A DNA stretch of 64,000 bases from Paraburkholderia kururiensis JCM 10599 = LMG 19447 (GCF_003986935.1 NZ_RJZE01000023.1:62001-126000); one strand, 5' to 3'; counted from the first letter of the stretch, positions 43,464 through 52,407 are shown. Notes: a model not told the origin generated them from the letters alone. Program-made: numbers and translations.

Positions 43464-44909
43464 CTACTGCGCGGCGGGCTGCCAGCCGTCCGTGAGCGTG
43501 TTGAGAAAGGCAATGACATCGCGGATTTCGGCGGCGTTGAAGACGGGCGCGTCGCCCGGCTTGCGGTCGAACGGCGGCTCGGTATTGAGATTCGGCCAGT
43601 AGCGTTGCGGCAGGTCGTCGAACTTCTGCACCTTGCCGTTCACCACCGGATAGAACTTCGCGGGGTTCGTGTCGCGTTCGGCGTAGAAGCGCAGCACCTG
43701 TTCGAGCGAATGGTAGACGCCGTTGTGGAAGAACGACTTCTTGAGCGCCACGTTGCGCAGCGTCGGCGTGCGAAAGAGGCCGCAGAATTCGGCGCGGCCC
43801 TTGAGGTCGGTACGCTCGGGGCCGCACGCGCCCAGGTCGTAGAAATGCGGATCGCGATTCACCGCGAGTGCGCGGTTGCGCGGCACGCCGACGGCGATCA
43901 GCCCGAAGTCGCTGAACTGCGGCGGTGCGCCGTCCCGCGCGCGCTGGCTCACGTGGCAGCTCGCGCAGTTGCCCTTCTTCTCGTCGTTGAAAAGCTGCAG
44001 GCCGCGCAGCTCGGCCGGTGTGAGCTGAGTCTTGCCCGCCAGGTACGCGTCGTACTTGCTCGTGTACGGATAGAACACCTGCGGCGTCTGCTCGAACGTT
44101 TCCAGCGCCTTGAGGACCGCGTTGAAGGTGGCGTCGGCGTTGTCGAAGATGTGCTCGCCGAACGCGCCCCGAAACTGGTTCGCGTAAGGCGCGGCCTTGA
44201 CCGCGGCGGCCACCTTCTGCGGCGAGCTGCCCATCTCGAGCGGCGAGAGGATCGGAATGCGCGCCTGGTCCGCGCCGCGATCCACGCGACCGTCCCAGGT
44301 AAGGCCGCCCGTGGGGCCCGCGTCCACGCTTTCGTCGCCTTCGTCGTCGGACTCGTGATAGTGCTCCTGGAACGCCGGCACCGACTGCAGATACTTGAGC
44401 GTGGGCACGGCGCGCATGCCTTGCTGGTGCATGTCGCTGCCGCCCAGTTGCACGGAAAGCGCGTTGGCCGGCGTGAACGCGCGCGACGGCGTGTGACAGG
44501 TGGCGCACGCGAGCTTGCCCGAACCGGACAGCGACGGATCGAAGAACAGTTGCTGACCGAGCGCCGTCATCTTGCGCACCGATTCGTACACCTGGGCGCG
44601 CGTCTGTCCGCCTCCATCCACGGCAGCTACGCGCACGATCTGCACGATCTGCGGTGCATCCGTTGCTGCGCCCGCTCGCTGCGTATCGGGCTGCGCCGTT
44701 GCCGCCACGGTCTTCGCACTTGCCGGCGCAGCCACGTCCGCAGCGCCTTCGGCGCCCGGCCCGCGGGCATCGCATCCGCCGAGCAGTGCCAGCAGCAGGA
44801 GTACCGCGCCCGCGGCAAGCGCCGCAACGGCGTGCTCCCGCATGCGAAGCGACAGGCGGCCGGGCGAAGGCGACCGGGCGAACGGCCATTCCGTGAAACG
44901 ACACAGCAT
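43464..44909 (-). CDS. di-haem cytochrome c peroxidase (MauG/CcpA family), lipoprotein
   Basis: A 481-aa periplasmic enzyme with two CxxCH haem c sites: CATCHTPSRAFT in the N-terminal domain and CASCHVSQRARD in the middle. LFFDPSLSGSGKLACATCH and FRTPTLRNVALKKSFFHNGVY are family blocks. It reduces H2O2 or, in MauG-like members, oxidises protein side chains. A hydrophobic stretch followed by LLGGC suggests a lipoprotein anchor. The ATG at 44909 is chosen because GGAAGA lies about eight bases upstream; an ATG at 44843 is an alternative nearer the hydrophobic core. It is divergent from the phospholipase/acid phosphatase gene. Confidence 0.9.
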   Translation of the reverse strand: MLCRFTEWPFARSPSPGRLSLRMREHAVAALAAGAVLLLLALLGGCDARGPGAEGAADVAAPASAKTVAATAQPDTQRAGAATDAPQIVQIVRVAAVDGGGQTRAQVYESVRKMTALGQQLFFDPSLSGSGKLACATCHTPSRAFTPANALSVQLGGSDMHQQGMRAVPTLKYLQSVPAFQEHYHESDDEGDESVDAGPTGGLTWDGRVDRGADQARIPILSPLEMGSSPQKVAAAVKAAPYANQFRGAFGEHIFDNADATFNAVLKALETFEQTPQVFYPYTSKYDAYLAGKTQLTPAELRGLQLFNDEKKGNCASCHVSQRARDGAPPQFSDFGLIAVGVPRNRALAVNRDPHFYDLGACGPERTDLKGRAEFCGLFRTPTLRNVALKKSFFHNGVYHSLEQVLRFYAERDTNPAKFYPVVNGKVQKFDDLPQRYWPNLNTEPPFDRKPGDAPVFNAAEIRDVIAFLNTLTDGWQPAAQ

Positions 44910-45178
44910 GAGTATTCTTCCGAGGTTGGCGAATCGCGAGAGCGTATGTCGGTGCCGTGACGAAACCATGACGGAAAGCCAACGAACGCCCGGGAATTTA
45001 AAGGCGCTTGTAAATAATTACATCTGTCTGTCAAATTAGCTTGCGACACTCCCCGGGGCCGAACGTGCCGAGACAACCCGCCGGTTCCCGACAACAGCCG
45101 CACAGCATAGATCGGGAGCCGGGCACAACGGATGGACAGAACGGCAGCGGCAGTCCCCTACGCGAGAGAGAGAACTCC

Positions 45179-46756
45179 ATGAACAAGAAACTGATCTGCA
45201 CGGCGCCCCTCGCGATCGTTGCAGCGCTCGGCCTGTATGCCTGCGGTGGCAATGAAGTCACCAAGCCGGACATCTCGTCGGTGAAGAACATCGTCGTGAT
45301 CTATGCGGAGAACCGCAGCTTCGACAACCTCTACGGCAAGTTCCCGGGCGCGAACGGCCTGCAGAACGTGACGGCCGCGAGCGCGAAGCAGCTCGATCGC
45401 GACGGCTCGGTGATGGCCACGCTGCCGCCCGTCTGGAACGGCCTCACGCAAACGGGCGTCACGCCCGCCGTCACGCAGGCGATGACCGCGAACCTGCCCA
45501 ACAGCCCGTTCGCCATCGACGATCCGAACGGCTTCAACGTGCCCTTCACGCAGACGACGCGTGACCTGTGGCACCGCTTCTACGAAAACCAGATGCAGAT
45601 CGACGGCGGCAAGAACGACAAGTTCGCTGCCTGGGCCGACTCGGGCGGCCTCGTGATGGGCTACTACAACCTCAACGCGGACAAGCTGCCGCTCTGGAAG
45701 ATCGCCCAGCAATACACGCTCGCCGACAACTTCTTCATGGGCGCGTTCGGCGGCTCGTTCCTGAACCACCAGTGGCTCGTCTGCGCGTGCACGCCGGTCT
45801 ACCCGAACGCGGACGCGAGCCCGGCCGCCAGCTCGATCTCGGCCGTGAATCCGGACGGCGTTTCGCTGCAGGTCGCGTCGAACTCGCCCGCCTCCGCCAT
45901 TTCGGGGCCGCCGAAGTTCGTGAAGTCGGGCAACCTCACGCCTGACTTCTTCGCCGTGAATACGATGCAGCCGCCGTATCAGCCGAGCGGCAACAAGCCT
46001 GCCTCGGGCGGCGACACGACGCTCGCCGATCCGTCGAACGCCACGACGCTGCCGGCGCAGACGCAGCAGAACATCGGCGACCTGCTCAACAACGCGGGCG
46101 TGTCGTGGGCCTGGTATGGCGGCGCGTGGGGCGCGGCGTTCTCCGCGTCGCAAAGCGGCACCTCGGGCGTGATCTACGGCGCGAACATGAGCGCGCCGAA
46201 CTTCCAGCCGCACCACCAGCCGTTCAACTACTTTGCGGGCTACGCGCCGGGCACGGCGAACCGCTCGGCTCACCTGCTGGACGGCGGCCTTGCGGGTTCG
46301 GAGTTCATCAAGGCGATCGATGCCGGCACGCTGCCGCAAGTGGCCTTCTACAAGCCGCAGGGCAACCTCAACGAGCACGCGGGCTACACGGACGTCCAGT
46401 CGGGCGACCAGCACATCGCCGACGTGATCGCGCATCTGCAGAAGAGCCCGCAGTGGAACAACATGGTCGTGATCGTCACCTACGACGAAAACGGCGGCTT
46501 CTGGGACCACGTCGCGCCGCCGAAGGGCGACCGCTGGGGTCCGGGCTCGCGCATTCCGGCCATCATCGTTTCGCCGCTCGCGAAGAAGGGCTTCGTGGAC
46601 CATACGCAGTACGACACGACCTCGATCCTGCGCTTCATCACGCGCCGCTACGCGCTGCCCACGCTGCCGGGTCTCACGGCGCGCGACAAGGGGCTGACCG
46701 CGAACGGCAACCCGTCGATGGGCGACCTCACGAACGCGCTCGACATCGTGCACTAA
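45179..46756 (+). CDS. acpA: acid phosphatase/phospholipase C-type phosphoesterase
   Basis: A 525-aa exported enzyme of the phosphoesterase family that includes Francisella AcpA and bacterial phospholipases C. The signal peptide ends in a lipobox-like LYACGG (cysteine about residue 22). Family motifs are NIVVIYAENRSFDNLYGKFP, the metal/nucleophile region, GGSFLNHQWLVCACTP and VIVTYDENGGFWDHVAPP with metal ligands near the C-terminus. It hydrolyses phosphomonoesters or phospholipid head groups in the periplasm or outside the cell. Start at the ATG 45179 after GAGAGAGAGAA. It is monocistronic, with a textbook terminator 43 bp after the stop. Confidence 0.92.
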   Translation: MNKKLICTAPLAIVAALGLYACGGNEVTKPDISSVKNIVVIYAENRSFDNLYGKFPGANGLQNVTAASAKQLDRDGSVMATLPPVWNGLTQTGVTPAVTQAMTANLPNSPFAIDDPNGFNVPFTQTTRDLWHRFYENQMQIDGGKNDKFAAWADSGGLVMGYYNLNADKLPLWKIAQQYTLADNFFMGAFGGSFLNHQWLVCACTPVYPNADASPAASSISAVNPDGVSLQVASNSPASAISGPPKFVKSGNLTPDFFAVNTMQPPYQPSGNKPASGGDTTLADPSNATTLPAQTQQNIGDLLNNAGVSWAWYGGAWGAAFSASQSGTSGVIYGANMSAPNFQPHHQPFNYFAGYAPGTANRSAHLLDGGLAGSEFIKAIDAGTLPQVAFYKPQGNLNEHAGYTDVQSGDQHIADVIAHLQKSPQWNNMVVIVTYDENGGFWDHVAPPKGDRWGPGSRIPAIIVSPLAKKGFVDHTQYDTTSILRFITRRYALPTLPGLTARDKGLTANGNPSMGDLTNALDIVH

Positions 46757-46798
46757 GGTTTCTTCAAGCAGCAGCAACGCGCGTTACGCGCAACCTTC

Positions 46799-46822
46799 GG
46801 GCAGCTTCGGCTGCCCTTTTTT
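46799..46822 (+). terminator. intrinsic terminator of the phosphatase gene
   Basis: GGGCAGC (46799-46805), loop TTCG, GCTGCCC (46810-46816), then six T. A classical rho-independent terminator with a stable UUCG tetraloop. Confidence 0.92.
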
Positions 46823-47038
46823 GTTTCTGCTGCATTCGTGCGGGTGATGCGTATGCCGTGACGCGCGCCGTGCCGCCTATGCCATGCGCCGCTAAGGTTT
46901 GGTAAGGGCCTGCGAAAAACACGCTGTGCCGCGCGCTTCGGCGCGGCGCCTCGCGCGTGAAGATCGGAGCGCGAAATACGGTGCGTCCCCTGTCGCCGTG
47001 TTTCGCGCATCAACGTTCAACCATCGGAGCGAGCCCTC

Positions 47039-47254
47039 ATGCAACTGACCAACCTTCCCTCCACTCACCTGCCGAACCTCAACGAGGCCACCGGGACCAC
47101 CAGCGCCGCCGGGGCCGCTTCGGCGAAGACCGGCAGCCGCACCGGCCTGCGCACCGGCACCGGCACGCAAGCGGCCGCCGAGCCCGCCGCCGACACCGCG
47201 CGCAAAGCCCGCACCGGCTCGATGGTCGGCTCGAACGTCGACACCACCGCGTGA
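47039..47254 (+). CDS. small Thr/Ala/Gly-rich protein, unknown
   Basis: A possible 71-aa protein. The ATG at 47039 has GGAGCGAG upstream with normal spacing. The sequence is low complexity, rich in Thr, Gly, Ala and Arg (TGLRTGTGTQAAAEPAAD), with no hydrophobic segment. It lies 8 bp before the next small gene, so the two may be co-transcribed. Low complexity makes it hard to exclude a chance frame, but the ribosome site and position favour a real gene. Confidence 0.45.
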   Translation: MQLTNLPSTHLPNLNEATGTTSAAGAASAKTGSRTGLRTGTGTQAAAEPAADTARKARTGSMVGSNVDTTA

Positions 47255-47261
47255 GCGGCGC

Positions 47262-47498
47262 ATGGTGACAGCTGTTCCGGCACGGTGGTACGGATGGCGC
47301 GGCCGGCCCGCGGCGGTGTTGCGAGCCGCGCGCATGTGCGGCGCGTGGCTCGCCATGGCGGCGGCCACGTTCTCGCTCGACGGCTGCGCTGTCGCGGCGC
47401 TGCCATGCCGCGTGGTCGCGGCCACGCTGAAGGTAGTGCCGGTCGTGGGCCACACGGCCGCCGTGCCGTTCGATGCCTGTGCCGACGTGATCGACTGA
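47262..47498 (+). CDS. small exported protein, DUF6726-like
   Basis: A 78-aa protein with a hydrophobic N-terminal half (AWLAMAAATFSLDGC) and the conserved-looking tail CRVVAATLKVVPVVGHTAAVP followed by DACADVID. The latter resembles a family of small Burkholderiales lipoproteins (DUF6726). The cysteine after LDG could be lipidated, although Asp at -2 is not ideal for a lipobox. An internal ATG at codon 25 would give a shorter, more typical signal peptide. Function unknown. Confidence 0.6.
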   Translation: MVTAVPARWYGWRGRPAAVLRAARMCGAWLAMAAATFSLDGCAVAALPCRVVAATLKVVPVVGHTAAVPFDACADVID

Positions 47499-47812
47499 CG
47501 CAATCGCCTGACGGGGTGCAACAGCAGAGGGAGGGACGGCTTCACGGCGTGGCGGGATCGTCCGTCACGTCCGTCTTCTCGCTGCCTCTCCATCATCGGG
47601 CGACGCTGCGTTCGCGCCGCCGCAATAATTCGCAACACGCCGCAAGTCCGCGCAAGGCTATGCAAGCGGCCGGCAATCTCTGATAACGACCGGTCGCGTC
47701 GCCGCGCATATTCGGCCCATTGCGCGAGCCGCGCGGCCCGTATCGTCTGGCCATTGCTTCATCGTGTTCGTTATCGAGCTTTCATATCGAGCCGTCATTC
47801 AGGTCCGCAGCC
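47499..47812. other. intergenic region, no gene seen
   Basis: These 314 bp separate the small exported protein from the FlgH-like gene. Open frames here are continuations of shadows and lack good starts. It should contain the promoter of the FlgH-like gene, but no convincing -35/-10 pair was found. Confidence 0.5.
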
Positions 47813-48550
47813 ATGATCGCGTCGTTCCGCTCCCCTCGCTCCACTCGCTTCCCTCGCCGCATCGCGCGACAGGCGCGAAACCCAAGGCTGCTCGCCTTCG
47901 TGTTCGCCGCGTTGCCGTGGCTCGTCACGGGCTGCGGCTCGAGCCGGCAGCCCTCGGTGGTCAACATGCCCTTGCAGCCGCCCACCGTCGCGCAGCCTTA
48001 CACGATCAACACGCAGGGCGCCATCTTTCAGCCCGGCACCGCGCTCGCGCTCTACGAGACGCCGCGCGCCCAACATGTAGGCGACGTGCTCACCATTCGC
48101 CTCTCGGAATCGTGGTCCGGCAACGATTCGGCCGACACCGAACTGAGCCGCGCAAGCTCGATCAGCGCGGAAGCCGCGGACAAATCGACGGGCGCCGCCG
48201 CGCGTCTCGCGCGTCTCTTCAACATCGGTTCGGCGGACACGACCTTCACGGGCAAGGGCACGACGAAGAACTCGATGGGCATGGACGGCACGCTCGCCGT
48301 TTCCGTGATCGGCACGACCGCGGGCGGCAATCTCGTGGTGGCAGGCGAAAAGGTGATCGCGATGGCGGGCAACCAGGAGCGGCTGCGGCTCTCGGGCATC
48401 GTCAATCCGAAGGACATCGAGGCCGGCAACTACGTGGCGTCGAACAAGGTGGCCAACGCGCACATCGAACAGGCGGGCGTGGGCAGCCTCACCGATTCCA
48501 CGACGGTGGGCTGGCTGCAGCATCTCTTCCTGAGCGTGCTGACGTTCTGA
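47813..48550 (+). CDS. flgH: solitary FlgH-like flagellar L-ring lipoprotein
   Basis: A 245-aa FlgH homologue. After a basic N-terminus and hydrophobic core, the lipobox is LVTGC. Mature FlgH blocks include GAIFQPGTALALYETPRAQHVGDVLTIRL, here read in two parts (AIFQPGTALALYE and VGDVLTIRLSESW), then GNLVVAGEKVIAMAGNQERLRLSGIV and the C-terminal VGWLQHLFLSVLTF. FlgH forms the L ring in the outer membrane around the flagellar rod. FlgI, FlgG and other flagellar genes are absent from the window, so this is either a second copy or a relocated one. The ATG at 47813 is favoured because it begins the signal peptide; no strong ribosome site is seen. Confidence 0.85.
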   Translation: MIASFRSPRSTRFPRRIARQARNPRLLAFVFAALPWLVTGCGSSRQPSVVNMPLQPPTVAQPYTINTQGAIFQPGTALALYETPRAQHVGDVLTIRLSESWSGNDSADTELSRASSISAEAADKSTGAAARLARLFNIGSADTTFTGKGTTKNSMGMDGTLAVSVIGTTAGGNLVVAGEKVIAMAGNQERLRLSGIVNPKDIEAGNYVASNKVANAHIEQAGVGSLTDSTTVGWLQHLFLSVLTF

Positions 48551-48631
48551 AGCGGGCGCGCAAAACAGCAGACACCGCGTGATGGCGAAATGATCTGGAC
48601 GACCTCTCACGCCGCGGCGCGCGCCGCCCGC

Positions 48632-49381
48632 TTACCCGGCAACCGGACTGCCCGAGCCGTAGCGCTCGGCCGCGCCTGTCTCGCCCTGCGGCACGAAGAT
48701 GTAGCCCTGCCCCCAGACGGTCTGGATGTAGCGCGGCTCGGAAGGATCGGTCTCGATCAGACGGCGCAGGCGCCAGATCGAAACGTCGAGGCTGCGGTCG
48801 CGGTAGGTGGCCGAGTGGCCGCGCAACCGTTCGTTGAGCTGGGCGCGCGTGATGACCGTCATCTCGTTCTTGACGAAGATCTTGAGCGTAGCGAATTCGC
48901 TGGAACGCAGCGGCACGCGCTCGCCGTTGCGGCGCAGTTCGCGGGCCGCGAAGTCCACTTCGAACGGGCCGAAGCGGTACGAAGGACGAATCTCGGGCGC
49001 GCCCGGCGACACCGTGCTCTGCCGGCGCAGCACCGTGCGGATGCGCGCCACCAGCTCGCGCGGATCGAAGGGCTTGGGCAGATAGTCGTCGGCGCCCAGT
49101 TCGAGACCCACGACGCGGTCGATCACGTCGGAGCGCGCGGTAAGAAAGATGACCGGAATGTTGTCGCCCGTGGCACGCAACTGGCGCAGCGCGGTGATGC
49201 CGTCCTGCTCGGGCATCATGACGTCGAGCACGACGATGGACGGCCGCTCCATTTCGAGGCGGCGTTTCAGGCCCGCGCCGTCGTACAGCACGGACACCGC
49301 GAAGCCGTGGCTTTGCAGGTATTCGCGCACGAGGTCGCGCACTACGGGGTCGTCGTCGACGAGCAGCACATGTTCAGTCAT
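48632..49381 (-). CDS. OmpR-family response regulator
   Basis: A 249-aa two-component regulator. The receiver domain (1-120) has acidic residues in LLVDDDPV, the phosphoacceptor Asp53 in VVLDVMMP, Thr81 and Lys103 in YLPKPFD. The C-terminal winged helix (about 150-235) has the OmpR-type end RDRSLDVSIWRLRRLIE and IQTVWGQGYIFVP. It is divergent from a histidine kinase gene 397 bp away, an arrangement like a split OmpR/EnvZ-type pair. Its regulon is unknown; the FlgH-like gene lies convergently downstream. Confidence 0.93.
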   Translation of the reverse strand: MTEHVLLVDDDPVVRDLVREYLQSHGFAVSVLYDGAGLKRRLEMERPSIVVLDVMMPEQDGITALRQLRATGDNIPVIFLTARSDVIDRVVGLELGADDYLPKPFDPRELVARIRTVLRRQSTVSPGAPEIRPSYRFGPFEVDFAARELRRNGERVPLRSSEFATLKIFVKNEMTVITRAQLNERLRGHSATYRDRSLDVSIWRLRRLIETDPSEPRYIQTVWGQGYIFVPQGETGAAERYGSGSPVAG

Positions 49382-49647
49382 GCCACGGATTCTAAGGGCT
49401 CAATTCGCGTTTTTGCGACGGCCAATCCTTTCCAGATATTTCCTGTAATGACCCTTTCGGGCCACGGCATGCGCCTGCGCGGTTCGCCCGCCTGCGAGGC
49501 CGATTTCGCCGAAGGTTGCCGTGCGGTGTTCCCGCGTGCATTTGACACGTCTTTCGCGCTCTTTCAGGAAAGCAACGCGGCTCACCGAACCTCAAATGAA
49601 CGTAAGAATCGGTAACTCCAGCGTCAGAACTCTGCAAGGTTCTTTTT

Positions 49648-49675
49648 TTGATGGCCGTCTACAATTTCGCGGTGT
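49648..49675 (+). promoter_or_regulatory. candidate sigma-70 promoter of the histidine kinase operon
   Basis: TTGATG (49648-49653), 16-bp spacer, TACAAT (49670-49675), about 100 bp before the kinase start. It lies in the 397-bp divergent gap (49382-49778), which otherwise contains no gene. A short AGAAC/GTTCT hairpin followed by seven T at about 49626-49649 precedes it and could attenuate transcription entering from the left. Confidence 0.4.
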
Positions 49676-49778
49676 CGATTCCGGCACCTGCCGTGCCTCG
49701 CGGCCGCACCGGTCTGCGTATCGGTCTACCTGCGGGCCCGTTTGTCGATCCGTCCTCCTGCCCGCCCTTTTGTCTGCG

Positions 49779-51140
49779 ATGAACAAGCGAGCCCTCCTCA
49801 AGATTCCGTTCGACTCGCTGTTCGGCAGGATGGCGCTCATTTCCATGATCGTGCTGTTCGCCGTGCAGGCGGGCTGGTTCGCCGTGCTCACGGCGCAGCG
49901 CCGCCACCACGACGCGGACGGCTACGCGCGCGGCCTGCTGCTCGTGCTCGAAGCCGTACACAGCGACACCTCCCACGGCGCCCATCTCGCGCCCGCGCTG
50001 CATACCCATCTCGTGCCGACCTGGAACATGCCGGCCGCCGTGAAGCTGCAAAGCCCAGCCGCGACGCCCATCGCGATGCTCGCGCGCAAGCTCGCCGCCG
50101 ATTTACCGGCCGGCGTGCAGATTGCCGCGGACGTCGACCCGCAGCACACCGTGCGGCTCTGGGTGCGTTACCCGGACAGCAACAACTGGATCGTGACGCC
50201 CGTGGATCTGCCGCCGCCCAAGCCGATTCTCGTGGAATCGGTGTCCATGCTGGTGGGGGCGCTGCTGCTCTCCTTCGTGGCCGCGTGGCAGTTGCAGCGG
50301 CCGCTCTCGCGCGTGGCCCAGGTGGCGCGCCATTTCGGCGGCGGCCGGCGCGCCGCGCCCGTGGCCGAGCGCGGGCCGCGCGAGCTGCGCGACCTGATCC
50401 GCGCGTTCAACCAGATGATGCAGCAGATCAACGAGACCGACGACGAGCGCGCCGTCATGCTCGCCGGCATCGCGCACGACCTCAAGGCGCCGCTCACGCG
50501 CCTCAAGCTGCGCGCGAGCGTGACCGCGGGCGGCAACGAGGAAACGCGCGCGCAGTTCATTCGCGACATCGATTCGCTCACCCGCATCGTCCAGCAGTTC
50601 CTCGAATTCGCGGCGAGCGCGCCCGCGGCTGGTCCCGATGTGGGCGTGGACGACTTTCTCGCCGAGCAGTTCTCGCTGCCCGAAGACGACGATGCGCCGC
50701 TCTTCGTGCTCGCGCTCGCGGCCGGCCCCGCGTTTCGTCTGCCTCGCACGCTGATCGACCGGCTCGCCACGAATCTGGTCGATAACGCGCTCGAACACGG
50801 CGAGCCGCCCGTCGAAATCAGCACGCAGCGCGACGGCGACGACTGGGTGCTCATGGTGCGCGACCACGGGCGAGGCATTCCGCCCGCACGCATCGAAGAC
50901 GCGTTGAAGCCGTTCGTGCGGCTCGATCCCGCGCGTGCGGGCGACGGCCACTGCGGTCTCGGGCTGGCCATCGTCACGCGGCTGGCGCGCGACCTGGGCG
51001 GCCGCTGCGTGATCGAAAACGCGGCGGGCGGCGGGCTCGCCGTGCGCATCGCCGTTCCCGCCCAGACGCCGCGCGCCCTCCCGGGCCGCCCGTCGCCATA
51101 CGACAGCTCACGCGCCGGCGCCCGGCTCGCAACCGCATGA
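49779..51140 (+). CDS. sensor histidine kinase, EnvZ-like
   Basis: A 453-aa membrane sensor kinase. TM1 is at about residues 18-40 (MALISMIVLFAVQAGWF), a ~120-residue periplasmic domain follows, TM2 is near 150-170 (MLVGALLLSFVAAW), and then a HAMP domain. The dimerisation box is GIAHDLKAPLTRLKLR with phosphorylatable His233. ATP-binding motifs are LVDNALEHG (N box), RDHGRGIPP (G1) and GLGLAIVTR (G2). It should phosphorylate the divergently encoded OmpR-type regulator. The C-terminus overlaps the start of the phosphatase-like gene (ATGA). The frame stays open upstream to 49521, but the ATG at 49779 begins just before TM1. Confidence 0.93.
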   Translation: MNKRALLKIPFDSLFGRMALISMIVLFAVQAGWFAVLTAQRRHHDADGYARGLLLVLEAVHSDTSHGAHLAPALHTHLVPTWNMPAAVKLQSPAATPIAMLARKLAADLPAGVQIAADVDPQHTVRLWVRYPDSNNWIVTPVDLPPPKPILVESVSMLVGALLLSFVAAWQLQRPLSRVAQVARHFGGGRRAAPVAERGPRELRDLIRAFNQMMQQINETDDERAVMLAGIAHDLKAPLTRLKLRASVTAGGNEETRAQFIRDIDSLTRIVQQFLEFAASAPAAGPDVGVDDFLAEQFSLPEDDDAPLFVLALAAGPAFRLPRTLIDRLATNLVDNALEHGEPPVEISTQRDGDDWVLMVRDHGRGIPPARIEDALKPFVRLDPARAGDGHCGLGLAIVTRLARDLGGRCVIENAAGGGLAVRIAVPAQTPRALPGRPSPYDSSRAGARLATA

Positions 51141-52234
51141 ACGGGCCTGACATGGACGCTGCCTTCCACGCCTCACCGTCTTCCTCCATGCTGCTTCACA
51201 CGGACACGCCGCACGAGCCTGCGCACAATGCTTCCTTCAGCCCTGCGCTTGATCCCTCATTCAATCCCGCATTCAACCCCGCATTCAACCCGTCACTCCA
51301 CGGCGCGTACGCCGCTGCGCTGCGCATGCACGGGGCCTGCAGCGGCTCCCGCCCGCCCCTGCCGATCCTGCCGCAGGCGTTGACGCGCCGTGCGTTCCTG
51401 AAGAGCAGCGCGCGCGCCGTGGCGCTTTCCGGACTCGGCGCGTGCCTGCTTTCGGCATGCGGAGGCGGCGACACGACCGACGTGCCTGCGGCGGTCCAGC
51501 TCACCTCCGTCGAAAATTTCCGCGACGTGAGCGGCTCCGGCGCAGGCTACCCGACTACCGACGGCCGCCGCACGCGGCGCGGCATGTTCTACCGCAGCGG
51601 CGCGCTCTCGCCCGACGACGCCGATGCGGCCACCCTCGCGCGCCTCGGCATCGCCCAGGTCTACGATCTGCGCGTCGCAGCGGAAGTCGACGCGCGGCCC
51701 GACCGGCTGCCCTATGGCGCCGTGCGCAGCGAACTCGACATCTCGCCCATCGACGTGAGCGCCGTGCGCCCCGCGAGCGAAGCCGAAGCCGTGGCGTGGA
51801 TGAGCGAGGCCGAGCGGCGCCTCGTGATCGACGCGCAATCGCGCTCGCGCTTCGGCGCGCTCTTCACGCAGCTCGCCAACACGGCGGGACCGCAGGTGTT
51901 CCACGGCTCGACGGGCAAGGACCGTACGGGCTGGGCCGCGGCGCTGCTGCTCGCGATTGCGGGCGTGCCGCTCGACGTGATCATGCAGGACTATCTGCTC
52001 ACCAACACCGTTGCAGCGAGCGCCATTTCCGCGCGCATCGACGCCCTCGCGCGCCGCACGGACGCCACTGTGGCCGCCCGCGCCAAGCCGCTCTACGAAG
52101 CGCAGCCCGACGTGCTGCAGGCCGCCTTCGACCAGATGCAGCAAAGCTTCGGAACCCTGAACAGCTATCTCACTTCCGGGCTCGGTCTGAGCCAGGGCGT
52201 GATCGATACGCTGCGCGCGAAGCTCGTGGTCTGA
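51137..52234 (+). CDS. Tat-exported tyrosine-phosphatase-like lipoprotein lacking the catalytic cysteine
   Basis: A 365-aa protein of the Y_phosphatase3 (dual-specificity phosphatase-like) family. The fold is recognisable from NFRDVSGSGAGYPTTDGRRT, GMFYRSGALS and the P-loop region. The P-loop reads HGSTGKDRTG, whereas active enzymes have HCxxGKDRTG: residue 257 is Gly (GGC), so the nucleophilic cysteine is missing although Arg263 is kept. A twin-arginine motif, TRRAFLKSS, precedes a hydrophobic stretch and lipobox LLSAC, predicting Tat export and lipidation. About 75 residues lie before the Tat motif, including a tetrapeptide repeat (SFNPAFNPAFNP); a later start such as the ATG at codon 63 would give a normal signal. 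Its start overlaps the kinase stop. Confidence 0.85.
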   Translation: MNGPDMDAAFHASPSSSMLLHTDTPHEPAHNASFSPALDPSFNPAFNPAFNPSLHGAYAAALRMHGACSGSRPPLPILPQALTRRAFLKSSARAVALSGLGACLLSACGGGDTTDVPAAVQLTSVENFRDVSGSGAGYPTTDGRRTRRGMFYRSGALSPDDADAATLARLGIAQVYDLRVAAEVDARPDRLPYGAVRSELDISPIDVSAVRPASEAEAVAWMSEAERRLVIDAQSRSRFGALFTQLANTAGPQVFHGSTGKDRTGWAAALLLAIAGVPLDVIMQDYLLTNTVAASAISARIDALARRTDATVAARAKPLYEAQPDVLQAAFDQMQQSFGTLNSYLTSGLGLSQGVIDTLRAKLVV

Positions 52235-52250
52235 ACGTCAATGAAAAAAA

Positions 52251-52282
52251 GGGGTTCTTCACTGTGGTAGGTGAAGAACCCC
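52251..52282 (-). terminator. intrinsic terminator, minus strand
   Basis: GGGGTTCTTCAC (52251-52262) pairs with GTGAAGAACCCC (52271-52282), a 12-bp perfect stem with an 8-base loop. On the minus strand it is followed directly by seven T (A run 52244-52250 on the plus strand). It serves the convergent lipoprotein gene at 52408-52944, and lies 17 bp beyond the phosphatase-like stop. Confidence 0.88.
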
Positions 52283-52407
52283 GAAGTATGGCCTGCCCGG
52301 TCGCACAGGCAGGCCTACGAGGGACGTTCCGGTACGCGCGCCCTTCGGCGCACGTACCTCTCGATGCAGCGCACGGCGCGGTGGCGCGTGCGACGCATCC
52401 GGTTCGG

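Noticed and set aside
43605..44960. 451-aa plus-strand frame opposite the cytochrome c peroxidase
   Set aside because: Antisense shadow; both CxxCH haem motifs fix the true strand.
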